Shown: piece after piece, positions 12,901-25,170 of the stretch
How positions within the stretch are numbered: position 1 is the stretch's first letter
Layout of the letters: every line of letters starts with the position of its first letter
Assembly: GCA_030562195.1 (NCBI GenBank)
Contig: JAUJPP010000007.1
Location: 22,131,769 to 22,195,768 of the forward strand
DNA length: 64,000 nt
DNA from: Nipponacmea schrenckii
Lineage: Eukaryota; Mollusca; Gastropoda; Lottiidae
Direction: 5' to 3'
Made by a program: the position numbers and the translations under genes
The notes under the pieces: generated by a model
What the model saw: only the letters and a program-made list of their open reading frames with translations
Databases searched by the model: none
Told to the model about the DNA's origin: nothing

Positions 12901-15900
12901 AATCAATCTCCATTTCTTCAAGTTGTTCATCTACCATATCAGTTTCACAACCAAAATCTCTAGTTTCTTTACTTGGTATAATGTGATTACCATAATCACG
13001 AAATAGTGATAATAAATCTGGTGGTCGGGATACATTCAACCCAACATCATCCCAATCTTCAAAGTCCTAAAAATATTTCAATGGTATCAATACATCATAC
13101 TTTCTCAAAGTCTAACAGACATACAAGCATACAAATCACTGTGCAGACTAGTTTATCATTTATAATTAGCATTACACAGAACAATTATGGGGAATCCATA
13201 TTTATAAATCACCTACATTTCTCAGGGGTAGCCTCACTAGCTTGTAAGTTCCAATACTTCATTCTTAAGCCAGCAGACTTACATTCAGCTCACATTCAGC
13301 TCAATATTTTAATAGGATTCAGGTGAATAATATTCTCAAGATTGAGCCAAAGTGAAAATGTCAAATTAGATAATGGCATAAGAATATTGGTGTATTGACT
13401 GAATAATAAGATATTGAAAACTGCTCACCACGGTAAAGAAGACATTGCCTTCTTTTTTTTGATATATTTGTTCATACTTGACAAATTATATGTATTACAA
13501 TAATAGTACAATTAAATATTTATATCCTTTTCTTTTTTTACTTTTTGCTTTTTCATTCACTGACCTGTTCCTCATTTTCTTCCGATAAAGTTACTGCTGT
13601 TAATTTATAATTATTTAGCAACAAATATTCATTTACTAGAAAGTTTAAAGCTCTATTTTCCATGGGTCTCATGACATCATCAGTAGCCATACCCTGACTA
13701 GTATCAGTAAATTCTGGTGTTACCATTTCTTTCTCTAGAAAAACAAAAAATCAAATTACAATATTTGAGTAAGTTATTTTATAAGTTATTTGAACAAGTT
13801 ATTTTATAAGTTATTTGAATAAGTTATTTCAAACTATAGAAATTATGAGATAATTGGGAGAGAGGAAGATATTTATGATTATAAAATTCAAATATTGGAG
13901 GCAACTAATAAAATATAACTAAATTGTCTAGTTTGGTCAGGCCAAATTCTTCAGCACCAAGTTATATTATATAGTAAAATAAAGGAAGGATGCAAATTCT
14001 AATTCCTTTGTAAATTATTTTCAAAATTTTAATTAAAAACATATCATAATAATTAATAAATATATCTATACTGAAGGGTGTGGTTAAATAAAGAACTGCT
14101 GTAATCTGTAGATTAAGGCCATAGAAAATCAATAAACTGTTGATAAATGTATGATAGTATGATAAACACGAAACTATTCTCTATTACATACCTGCCTCTC
14201 TTGTTAAGGTAGCTCTTAATGATCGAATAGTTTCATGAGCCTTTCTTAATTCAAATTCCAAGACTGAAAGAAAACATTCATATTATCTATTAAATCTGTT
14301 TATGATAGAATAAATCTATAAATGTCTGAAGATCACTAACTCTACTCAAGTGTATGATTCAAAATAATCGATGTATATTAGTTATTTATTAGAAAAAATA
14401 TATATATACATGAGATGATTTATTGTCATTTATATACATGTATCTTAATGAACAGGCTATTAAGAGCCAAAATCTTAAAAAAGTTTTTGTGTGATATTCT
14501 ACTAAATGGAACAAATTTATGGAATGAAAACTATTTTCGGGATTTGAAAACTCACCAGCGACTCTCTCATCAACTTGTCTCTCTCCATCATCAGAATAAC
14601 GAGCAAAGTCCAATGAATCAAATGTCTGGACACTTGATGTTCTTGCTGAAAAACATTTATTAAAATTATGTTTCAGATGTACATTTCTGATTTCTAAAGC
14701 AGCAACTATCAAAGTGAAATAACATTTGGATGTTTGTTGTACATGTATCATGTTCTCAAGTGTATGGAACAAGAAATGTTGAACAAATATAATTTGAAAC
14801 CAATACACCTAAAATAGCAAAACAACCTCTTGTGAAAGGATTCAAATCAATTGATTGTAAGCTTTTAAATCTAAAAATGAAATTTTGAATGATTAAATTG
14901 GATGTCCATTCTAATTCTCCAGGATTATATCCAATTAGATGATTTAACACAATTCATATTTTCTCCCTACATTTATTCCTTTAAAATAACTATGTATAAA
15001 TAATAAAATAAATATAGTTGAATATTCTTCGCAAAATGCCTTACTATTTAAATTGTAAGCAATGTTGTTAATATACGAGTTAAATAAAACTAAAAGCCTT
15101 TATGATGATGATAAAATATTTCACAGGTTACATACAAATGTATTTTTTTATGAGGAAGCAAGTTAAAATAATTGCTATTTAATACGCTCTTCAAAAGTAA
15201 ATAAATTTAATTGCTCATGAGCTATTTAGAAATATTTCTGGGTATGAAAATATCTAAACTCATGTTTAGTGACTGGGTGAGGTTTAATAGTTAATAGTGC
15301 AAGGACTGAAGTTTCCATATACCATAAAGATCTTTAACATTGATTTATTTTATAAATAAAGATACTTAATGTAACAAATATTGGAAGCCAAAGCTTGAAA
15401 AATAGACATTAAGGTGTATGAAAAACTTGGAGATTATCTACATCAGAAAGAGTAATTGACTTGAACTCAATTAATTGTTTAATGTTCTTAAATATTTAGT
15501 CTCGTAGACATAGCATTTTTCTTAAAGGCTTGTAATCAAATACATAAAAATCTTAAAAACTGAAGAATGATTGTTTCAAACTGTCACCTTAAAATTACAG
15601 AATTTAACACATATCCTTTTACGATTTTGAGTATATGAGGGAATGAAATGGGAAATAAGGTAATACAAGGTCTATGAGAGTAGGCTTGTCTATGGGTATA
15701 ACAGAAGAGTTACCATACCAAATGAATAATCAAAGATGAAACAATATTCCAAAACTCAATTTTTCAACTTTTTTTTTTTGATATTTTGGACATAAGTTTT
15801 ATGTCATTAAATGTGTTGTAAAAGCATGTATGAGTTTAAGTAATTTTTTATCTTAATTTCGAGTAAACATGATCACAAAACCATGTTTAATTTGGATAAA

Positions 15901-17097
15901 AAGAATTACCACGAAATTTAGCTAGTGAAGAATCTTCCTGATTTTCTGTAAAATAGGATGATGACAAGATATATATTTAAGAAACAGGCACATTTATACA
16001 TGTTATACTAGAATGACTGAATAATGAATAAACATAAAATAAAACAAATGGAAAAATCTGGAAGAGTTCAAAAAATGTTTAAAAATGATAGATGTTTTGG
16101 CATCACAAATATCATTTTCTCTCAAATATGTGATTCTAATCAAATACATAAAAGTAAATTCTCAAACCACAAGATTCACCAAAAAATATGAATTAATTTC
16201 ATTCACAGTTAGCCGATTATACATTTTATATACATTGTGATACTAATTTCTCAAAAGGGCTAATATACCCTATTAGCCTGGTGCCTTATCGAATTCCTTT
16301 GAGAATAAAATACTGTGACACTAATAGAAAATGAATGTTTCTAAAGACGATTTTATAAATAACCATAATTAAAAATTTTTATTAAAGAAAACTCTCTGCT
16401 GAAAATGTTGAGCAGTGTAGTCTTTTCATACACTGTCATATGTGTTAAGGACAGCGGAAGAAAGCTTAGAAGAGAACTGGGTAAAATTATATTATCACTT
16501 TAAAATTACAAAACATAAAGTTTCCATCAAATTCGAGAGCATTTCAAAAGAAAATAAAATTTAGATGTATTAAGTTGAGATGTCTGTCCACTTTTAATCT
16601 TTTTTTTTTTTTGTTAGTAAATTTCATGAAAAATCTTGGCTCTTTTGGGAAAAGTTAAATAGAACACAATATTAAGACGAATTTAATCAGATAAAATAAG
16701 AATGACAATTTTAGTAGATTTTGCCAGTGACTGACATTGTTTAAACACAGTACAAATTTATTTCATAATTCAATACACATGCTTCATGAATCAAAATATA
16801 CATACGTAGTGTAGGTGATGGACTGTCATCTTTGGTTCTTTCAAAATTTCCAGGGTTTGAAAAGTAATCTCTCAATCGAGGTAATTCTCGACCAGTTTCC
16901 ACCAATTCTGTGTGCAATTCTAAGGCAGTCAATATGTAATTATCTCGCAATAACTTCGCAGCAATTGAGTCCCAAGATATATCCGGTGCTTCTTTCTTCT
17001 CTGATTGTGATTGTTGGTTGCCTTCTGTGAGCGTTTCAGTGCCTTCAAATTCATTTTCAATCAAATCTATTTCGAATGGGTTTAGACCATCCGCCAT
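3975..17097 (-). CDS. RELCH: RELCH: RAB11-binding LisH, coiled-coil and HEAT-repeat protein (3' end not in window)
   Basis: Known role: in vertebrates RELCH/KIAA1468 binds Rab11 and promotes cholesterol transfer from recycling endosomes to the trans-Golgi. Twenty coding exons chain in phase: 17097-16806, 15945-15910, 14646-14556, 14263-14192, 13734-13565, 13066-12878, 12556-12468, 12328-11993, 11678-11501, 11140-11028, 10845-10755, 10515-10444, 10273-10133, 9817-9659, 7526-7349, 6884-6728, 6411-6288, 6118-6070, 5632-5547, 4018-3975. They give 889 codons; the human protein has about 1216. Exon 1 has a LisH motif (TALELHTELVETGRELPRLR, then DYFSNPGNFE). Exon 3 has FDSLDFARYSDDG, exon 4 the coiled coil (LEFELRKAHETIRSLRA), exon 5 a second LisH-like stretch (RALNFLVNEYLLLNNYKLTA), and exon 9 onward HEAT repeats (ARCLPHIVPNVLLAKRE; RQMILTGC; RLEAELLPQCWEQ). 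I chose the ATG at 17097 (MADGLNPFE); another ATG lies four codons upstream. The 36-base exon 2 is a micro-exon. The last exon (3975-4018) is the weakest. The remaining C-terminal ~320 residues were not found and probably lie left of the window. Confidence 0.95.
4560..4700. repeat. Two-copy direct repeat, ~65 bp
   Basis: Two adjacent copies share ACAGGTGTAGA, GGTCT, TACTCTATACTGATTTCAG-like and CAGCTCACCC words. The small tandem duplication lies in the RELCH intron between the exons at 5547 and 4018. It has no visible function. Confidence 0.7.
4907..5530 (-). repeat. TATACGCCC-family repeat, copy B (RELCH intron)
   Basis: A complete minus-oriented copy with a shortened core. The tail palindrome is at the left (GATAGCTTGCCAGGCAAGGT, 4909-4928). 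Two to three monomers with the ACACCAAGTTTCATCAA word form the core. The head hairpin is at the right (ATACGCCCCCCATTTCATGT, then GGGCGTATAAAAA ending at 5530), next to the G/C-rich GACGGACATGGGTGACGAC stretch. Same orientation as RELCH. The exon at 5547-5632 lies only 16 bases from the head, so the element starts just inside the intron past the splice donor. Confidence 0.9.
7886..8463 (-). repeat. TATACGCCC-family repeat, copy C (RELCH intron)
   Basis: Minus-oriented, tail-less copy in the RELCH intron right of the exon at 7349-7526. The head is at the right end (TTTTCATGTGGACGTATAAAAA). The core has three to four monomers with CACACCAAGTTTCATCA-like and GTCAAGGGCAATAACT-like words. The left boundary is approximate. 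The intron from here to 9658 holds nothing else I can name. Confidence 0.8.
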
Positions 17098-17742
17098 TTT
17101 GTTGATCACGTGGGTTGCATTTTCAAAACATTGTCAAAATTTCGAAATATAAATATGGATGGATGCAAGATTAAACTAATGATACTTTATATTGATTGTG
17201 AATAACATCAGACTTGCATATTATGATTAATATGTTAAATTGTCGATTTATTACAAAATGTGGAAATAAAACGTAACCAACTAATAAGTTAATTACAAAT
17301 GTGTACTCATTATTATTGGATCAAAAGACAACTCGGACCAACAACTTGGATCACTTTTTGATTAAAAGAATTTTTCATTCAGTTGGCATGGAGTCTAGTT
17401 AGAAAGCCTATCAATATTTAGATCGATGGTCAAAATAAGACACTTGATTATCGACCTGTCCTAAGTGCCAAGGTTGCTTTGATTATGTTCGCTTAATGCG
17501 GATTAAGGGATTAGGTTGATTTTCTTTTGTATTTTTGTATGTCAAGTCTGACTAAAACGTTTAATAGTATAGTTTAATCAGCCATTATGTTGAAGTGATG
17601 GCAATTGGCGGTTCGGCGTTAAGATAACAACAAGTATCAAATTGATATTTTGTATCTTAGTGAAAGTTTTGAATTAGTTGGATACGTTGTATGCCAAAAA
17701 GTAGGTCACGTAAAGAAAACGCGGGAATGCACGAAAGACAAA
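17098..17742. promoter_or_regulatory. Divergent promoter region between RELCH and CDT1
   Basis: Only 645 bases separate the two start codons, which point away from each other, so this interval must contain both 5' UTRs and probably a shared bidirectional promoter. Candidate sites: GCGGGAA (17721-17727) and TTGGCGG (17605-17611) resemble the E2F core, which fits CDT1 because it is an S-phase E2F target in animals. CCGCCATTTTG (17091-17101) is the reverse of a YY1-type CAAAATGGCGG and overlaps the RELCH start. YY1 motifs also resemble start-codon contexts, so this last match may be coincidence. Confidence 0.55.
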
Positions 17743-20700
17743 ATGGCGCAGTCCAAAGTAAATGACTACTTCGTCGCCAGAAAGAACTCGAAAGGTACTC
17801 AGCAATCTAAACGAAGAAGGATTGAGACAAATCAAACTGACGACGATATATCAGTTGTCAAACGGAGCCTCAGGTCATCGAATGCGACCACCTCGATTGT
17901 TGATAATGATTCTGAAACGATTACTAAATCTATACCGGATGTACAGGTAAAATGTAAACAAATACAAAAACAATCCACATCAGTGAGGAAAAGAGGCCGT
18001 CCAACGAAAACTATTGTTCCAGATGATCAGCAACTAATAACTTTAGCTTTTTCGACCAAGCAAAGTCCAATCCTTCCAGAGTCGGTGCCTGTCCTTTCAA
18101 AATTAACACCAAACTTGATCAATTCTCAACAAGAAGTGGCTGAAAATACACCAACTAAGAAATTGGTTGAAGAGGAGTCCTCTGTTGTAAGCAGGCCACG
18201 TCGCAGAAAAGATAAGATAATAGAAGATGTTCAGTCAACACCTGAATCAGTTCCAGTTGCTAAATCTAAAGTGAAGAGTGTAGCAAGTGTTCGAAAGCAA
18301 TTGCAGTTGTCATCTGAAGAGAAGGTTCATTTTGATTTTACAAAATTTATCAGTTTTTGCAGAGTCAGGCTGGGCAATGTATATTGGTATCACAATAAAT
18401 ACTGGCATAGGATTCTTATGTTGTTAGCTATAACTCATTGAATTTTGTAGATGGTACATGTTACTATATTTTGATACCAATATTTTAACATCTATAAGAT
18501 TATATCTAAGCTTATTAAACTTATATCTAAGCTTATTAAACTAATCATTAATGGCATAATTATAAGTTAAATAATTCATGAATCAATACAGTAAGAACAA
18601 CGACAAAGTTCATATCAAGCTTAAACATCGATTTTCCATTATTATGCAAGATAATTGCAGATGTCTGCAAGCATCTCTTTAATAACCTCTATAATCTATA
18701 AGTGGCAAAACAGTTATCTCATTTCTTACTAATTTCCATTTTAGGCTATTCTAGAAAATGAAAAATCCACTTCTGAAATTAATAGCTTGCTTCATAATGA
18801 ACTATTACCAAAAATATCTCCACTACCAGAAACGCCTAAGTCTGTCTCACATCAGCAAACCAAGGGACCAGAATTACCATCATCACCTAAAGTAAGAGCA
18901 GCTATAGAAAAATGTAAAGAACTTCAACAGGCTTCAACCAAAGAGAAACCATCATTGGAAGAGGTAAAACTAGTCATTCAGAATAGTAGAAAGAAATTAT
19001 GGAGTAATTTGGGTCTTTTTTTAATTTAAATTATCTTTAGACTAGTTGATGCACCATTTGCATGAGATGATATTCAATTAGTTATTTAAGTAAAATTGTC
19101 AGTTTCAAGATATTAAAAGAGAATTATGACCTTGATGAAATATACAGTAACAGTATTATTTCTTTTGAAGGCCTGTTACTTCCTAACATAAATTATTTAT
19201 TTATAGAACCAAATTTGTACATTTAAATCTTCATTGAAAATAGACAATAATCTTTTATTATTTTCTTGAGGCATTTTTTAACACTGAGTGAAGATAAGCC
19301 AGTGAGGTTTAATCACGTTATGAGAAACCTCACAATTAATGGTTACCAACAAGTTTTGTAATTGTTTTATCTCCCTCATAGAAAATGCAACCTGAAAATC
19401 TTAAAAAACAACTAAAGAAATGTGGTAAACTGGAAGAGTTAAAGGCTCATCTGCTACAAATGAACAAAACCATACAGAAAACAAAAAAGACACCAAAATT
19501 AAAAACATTTTCTGAAGTGAGAATACCATCACCTGTAAAAACAGCAACAGCAAGGTAATAGTTTTGTCATCGGAAGTTTTACGTGCCTTGTCATAAAGGG
19601 AGTGCAATTGCCTGAAATAAACAACAGCAAAGATCATAGAATTTTTTACCCATCTTAACTATTCTGATTTCTCAGAATATGAAATACCCCCACGCTTGTT
19701 TTGTTTACCAGTACTAGTAAGTATTCATAAATTATTACTTAAATCTACCATATGTCAAAAGGTTGAAGTCACAAATTTGTAACATAGGTCAAAAAGACAA
19801 GACAAATCTTTTGCAGTCGAATGAGATTTCTCTGTAAACTACATGTTGGACTTCAAGAGCTGAAAACATTTTGTTCATAATAATGATATCACATTTATTA
19901 TTGTTTTCAGTATCAGCTCAACTAAAGAAGTTCCAGCATATGAAAAATATCATTCATTAGCTTCTCCAACAGCTCCTACTCTTAATTTACCTTTAAAATA
20001 TAAAAAATTGGCTGAAATGTTCCGATCTATGGATACAGTAGTTAGTATGATGCACAATAGATATGAAATAATTACATTTTCTAAACTAAAGAATGCAGTA
20101 CAAATTATGAATAAAAAGTAAGTATTTTTTCTCACAGTACCATTTTAGATTGCATGCATTAATTCATTAGATTCTTTAAAGGGATAGGTAAGAGCTTTTA
20201 TTAACTTTTTGTGTACCCGGGACACTGATTCAAGTCTAGTAATATATCTAGAGTAGCAAATAGAAGCAATAAATGGGCCTGAAACACAAGAATTCTATAA
20301 AATTTACAAATGATTAAGAGATGGTAAATTATCACTTATGGATTGTATTTCGAAACTTAACTTTCTTTCAGGTGTTTATTTTATTAATATTCTTCTAAGT
20401 AAAGAAAATGGTATTTTTTTTTCAGAAATTTTGAAATGAACCATGTGGGTCAAGTTAAAACTGTCCACCCTGCAGCCTATCATTTTAAACAAGAGAAAGG
20501 TTTACCAATGTTTGGTAGTAAAACAAGTGGTTATCAGTTAACCATTGAAGCTAACCTAAGCAATGATACAGTAGAAGAGAAAAATAACAAGGTCAAATCA
20601 GAAAGAGTCAACTTCTCAGCTACTCATTTATTAAGTAGAAGAAATGTATTCCATACTGAATTGATAAACAGAGTCAAATATCATCACAAGGTAACATTGA

Positions 20701-23269
20701 CGATTAACTTCAACAGTTCATTCTATAATAATATTGCATTAGATTGTCTTGTGTTTGTTTTTGTTCAATGAGACCCCTATAATAGCCATCTTCAAAATGT
20801 CGTCCTGTGTAGGATGTAAGATTTCTTATATTAATTTGATATCTAAATGTGAATTATATTTTGTGTTTTAGAAATTTTTAAAAAGTCTAGAAAAACCATT
20901 AGATATACCAGATGATAAAATAACAAGGTGGCATCCAGCGTTTATGTTGGATAATGTACCTGATATAGAAGTTAGTGAATTGCCTCAACCCCCAGTAGCC
21001 AATAAATATCACACAGCTAAAGATGTTCTTAATGAACGAAAAGGAAAATTGACAGCTAAGGTACAGATTTAATGTTTATTTCCTTATGCTTCAATACTTG
21101 TAATGAAATTATGGTGAATTCAACTCAAACACTCTACAGTGTACATTTCTTGACAGATTTTGATGAAACTTGGTGTAAAATTCTTTTATAACTCAAGGAT
21201 TAAAGCCTATTGAAAATGAGCAATATCAAAAAATATTTAATATGACTTTTTGCCCTTCATGAAAACGCTTTCAAATTTTGCTCCTAAACACTCTTGAAAG
21301 CACAATTCTTATGTATTTTGATGCAATTTTGGCTTGACTATTTGTTGTCACAAAAGAATGAAGCCTATTGAAAATCAGATTAATCCAAAAATATCGAAAT
21401 AGATCTACAAGGCCTGTTTTAGTATGGATTTTGACAAAACTTGCTGAAATTGTTTATTATTAGCCAGGGATGAACTCTATTGACAATCACATTTATCGAG
21501 ATATATAGAATATGAATTTTTGCTCTGTTCTTTAAAACACAATAGATTTTTGGCATGTAAACGCTGTACATGAGAGATTTTGACAAAATGGCTAAAATAG
21601 TTCAGTATAACAAAAGGATGATCCATATTGAAAATCAAAAATATTTAACATTATAGCCCTTGTTTTTGGTAATACAGTTGATTTTTGGCTTGTAAACACT
21701 CTACAAGGCACTTTACTTTACTGGCTTTGAAGAAACTTGCTGAAATTGTTTATTACCACTCTAGGTTGAACTCTATTGAAAATCACTCATATACCAAAAA
21801 ATATTTAATGACTTGTTGCCTTGTTATTAGGGACAATTCTTGACAGATTTTAATGAAACGTTGTAATATTGTACATTTATCACCCCAAAATAGAATATTG
21901 AACTTGAAAGGTTGAATATTTCATTCCAGTGATTGTTACTGTACTGTTAAGTTTTTGTTCAAATTTAATGCTGCCAGTGGGCTTATATTACCTTCCCTGA
22001 CAAGCTATCTTTTATTATGTTTGCTATGTTTTTAGGTAGAAGAAGCTTTAGAAAAAGTAGCATTAGAACATAATGAGAAGGCAAAAGTTAAAAGTGAAGA
22101 AAAGCCAACAACTGTTCCAGATAATGCTGCTTATAGGGGAATCCCTGCCTCATTGTTGGAAAAGGTTCATTATCCTTAGTATTTCTTTGTATCTCAGCTA
22201 AAAGATATTTTTAATGGTCTTTTTTTTTCTTTTTTCTTTCACAATGATCATGGTAAGAAAGTTCTTTGCCTGCCTTAAATTTTGTATAATAGATAAAAGA
22301 TGATTTTAAAAAGTCCATTATATAATATATTATTTTAGATCCGAGCGAAAGAAGCTAAGAAATTAGAATTAGTTATGACCAGAGATCTAGAAGAAGAAAA
22401 AAAGATATATATGATGGAAAGATTACCTGATATGATTCGTATTATTAGAACGTATCCTTTTTTATAGTTTAATGTTTGGTCCGAGTTGTTGAAAAGTAAC
22501 CATCATCAGTGATATACCAGTTTTTATAATGTATGAACTCACTATTACTGATATGCATGTAATGCAATTAGTTGACAACCAGATCTAGTTAAAATCCTTA
22601 GATTAATATGATTTAAATTGACCATTCATTAATAACCTTAACCGTTGAAATAGATTATTTGTAACAGAAAAGAAACCAGCTCTACCAGAAGAATTGGTAA
22701 TAAAAAAATTAGGTGATAGTACTAAATCAAATATAGCAGTAGGTAAGTGAATTTGAATCAATACTAATTGATTGATTTAGTTCTAGTTTTCACTATGTAA
22801 CTACCCTGAACCCAACCTAGCCATCCTTATTAAAAGTTGATATCTTTTTAACAAATTATCGCTTTTATTGTATCCAACAAAGTAGTCAGGGTTTTGTGTT
22901 ATTGTAATTATAAATATTATCTGGATAAAGAATAATTTGGGTCTGCTAAAATCTGAGGGGTTTTTTCACATCCTTGCAAGATGAAACTCTCTATTGTACT
23001 TCTCTTTTACTAAAGCTTGCAATAACAGGGAACTCAAATCAAATTGAATGTCATTTTCATATCGATTTAAAATGAAAGTGTTTCATGAAGAAATTATATC
23101 ATGTGTTTCAGCTGATGTCCCTAAACATTTGAAATTATTAGTGGAGATCCTTCCAGAATGGATGACGGTCGTTGTTATCAAGAAAGGAAGATATATCAAA
23201 ATAGACCGCAATATAGATATACATATTTTATCTACCAAAATAAACAATATGGTTAAAGCTAAAAAATAA
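17743..23269 (+). CDS. CDT1: DNA replication licensing factor CDT1
   Basis: CDT1 loads MCM2-7 on ORC/CDC6-bound origins in G1 and is restrained by geminin and CRL4-Cdt2. Ten exons chain in phase: 17743-18324, 18745-18963, 19382-19554, 19911-20117, 20426-20690, 20872-21060, 22036-22164, 22339-22451, 22654-22742, 23112-23269; 707 residues. The start is fixed by an N-terminal PIP degron, MAQSKVNDYFVARK: Q3, V6, D8, Y9, F10 and basic K14 match the consensus, but the usual Thr is Asn7. A disordered basic, Ser/Pro-rich region follows (1-320). The geminin-binding winged helix is in exons 4-6 (LPLKYKKLAEMFRSMDTVVS, then HNRYEIITFSKLKNAVQ and VGQVKTVHPAAYHFKQEKG). The C-terminal MCM-binding winged helix is in exons 7-10 (RGIPASLLEKIRAKEAKK, ERLPDMIRIIRTLFVTEKKP, LKLLVEILPEWM). 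Exon 1 ends at a GTTCAT donor and exon 7 at GTTCAT also, which are unusual but phase-consistent. Intron 6 holds a repeat copy ending 24 bases before exon 7. Confidence 0.96.
21124..22011 (+). repeat. TATACGCCC-family repeat, copy D (CDT1 intron 6)
   Basis: Plus-oriented, headless copy. The core has about five monomers with TTTTGATGAAACTTGGTGT, AAACACTCTAC and TTGAAAATCA words. The tail is diverged but clear: AATGCTGCCAGTGGGCTTAT, then TTACCTTCCCTGACAAGCTATCTT. The tail ends 24 bases before CDT1 exon 7, so the T-rich stretch between them is the splice polypyrimidine tract. Same orientation as CDT1. Confidence 0.88.
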
Positions 23270-25170
23270 CTGAACTTCAGATATTTTTAATATTATTTGT
23301 TTGTATTGTTTCTATTAGATCTGTGTGCAATTTGAATTTTTAATTAAGAGGATTTTGATTTCCATTTCTATGTCAAATTTTATTCAGAGATATTTTTAAT
23401 TATGCACGCTAAAACTTTAAAAGTTTAATGTTTTAAATAATCATAAAACACAATATTTCTTGTCTGTACATTTTGCATAAGCTGATTTTGTAGATCTCAA
23501 ATATGCATTGTATCATATAAAACCAGGAGCTTTTTTTTTCAATCACATGGAGTAAGATTAGGTACAAATATCTGTATTTCAACTTTATATGCATCAATAA
23601 TCATTCAGGTCTTTTTTGTATTATTTGCATTTATTATTTAGAAATATAGGTTTCGCAATAAAATTATGCATCGAATCGAAAAAGGCTTAATAAAACAAAA
23701 TTGTCCCTGGCGGTAGTTTAAGTGTCTAGTTTAAGACATTAAACTTCATTTTACAATGTCTGCTTCATAACTGTTTCAAGAATTAATGTTAATCTGTCTG
23801 CTTCATAGTCAATGAGTCACTTCAGAAATTATTGTTCTGATTTGTTTCATTTAATTAAAAATAGAATATGAATTTGTCTGATAATTTGTAAGTTTATGAG
23901 TTACATAAGATTGAACCACTGCTAATACATAATAGCACTAAAATCCTTGTTTGTCTTATACTTGTTAATATAATAACATACATGGTCATACCAAATCAGT
24001 GGGTGCAAGTCTGAGGGTATAACATGGAAAAAAGAAACTTGTTAAGTAGTGGGAGAAGAAAGCTGATACTAGAATCAGATTTTTATTACCTAAGGTAGAT
24101 GACAAGACTATAAATCAAGATATTTGCTACAAATTTGTGAAAAGATTTTGCAATGATTCTGAATACATATTATTCGGTACACTTTATTTTGCTGCTGTCA
24201 CTGTGGTCAGTGCTCAATATTAATGCAAATGGAAGCAGTTAAGATGCAATGCATAACTAATTGTTTACCATAGATAATATATTCAACGTTAAAGTAGGGC
24301 ATTAATACTGTACACACCTTAAGTCAAGGTTACCCTTTGATAATAAATAGAAACACAAATTGTTTACCAATTTATTTTATCTTATGAAAAATTGATTTGT
24401 TCAATGAGTGACAATGTAAGATAATAATGTGATTACAAAATGTTAATAATAAACTGTTTCATGTGTCAGAATTACTGCCAATACAGAAAAACAAGGTCTG
24501 TCTAACATTCAGTAAATTAAGACAATACAATGATGATACAAAAACAAAACAACAAATATTGAGAGGTTAAAAATAAATAGTATATGTGTATTAGATGGAC
24601 AGATTTGTATTGCGACAACCAGTGCTTGACCATAAAAGAAATCATGTAAAGACTATTAAAATATAAATAATAAATAAACATTCAAATCCATAAATGTAAG
24701 CCTACTTTATATAAATAAGAACACCACCATGGCTGCCACATTAATATTTAACCAGGACTAGAATATTGTATGGTAATTTGTTTAAAGAATTCACAGCAAC
24801 AGTACTGTTATTTTAATTAACAAGTATTCATCTGATGCTGTCAACACATGTTTTGTATATAGATTTTGTCTAAAGACAACTAAATAAAAAGCTATTAATT
24901 TTTCAATGAATAAATGAGAATATAAGTCTGAAAACTCACCTCAAAAGTGACCATGCTAATCTCATGCTGACAACATGTGTTTCGGATAAACAATCCTCAT
25001 CAGGACAGCTTTTTTTTTTTTGGCTGATAAGAACTAGAATTGTGAAACTCAAACTCACAAGACTACTTTACTTACAACAAAACCTCAACCTAATAGAATT
25101 TGAAAACAAATTATAGTTGGCTTCTTGATGGAATACTTGCAGTGACACTATTGTGGATATGAAATTGTTA
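23270..25170. other. Convergent intergenic region and 3' UTRs of CDT1 and TK2
   Basis: The two genes end facing each other with 1.9 kb between their stop codons. Several AATAAA-type hexamers occur (for example near 23658, 24446 and 24665), but I cannot choose the real polyadenylation sites. Around 24967-25020 the words ACATGTGTTTCGGATAAACA and CCTCATCAGGAC, followed by a T run, resemble a widespread short interspersed repeat end with a homopolymer tail. That is only an impression. No coding exon seen. Confidence 0.5.

Noticed and set aside
13006..13326. 106-codon plus-strand frame
   Set aside because: It is antisense to the RELCH exon at 12878-13066 and its adjacent intron; a shadow frame.
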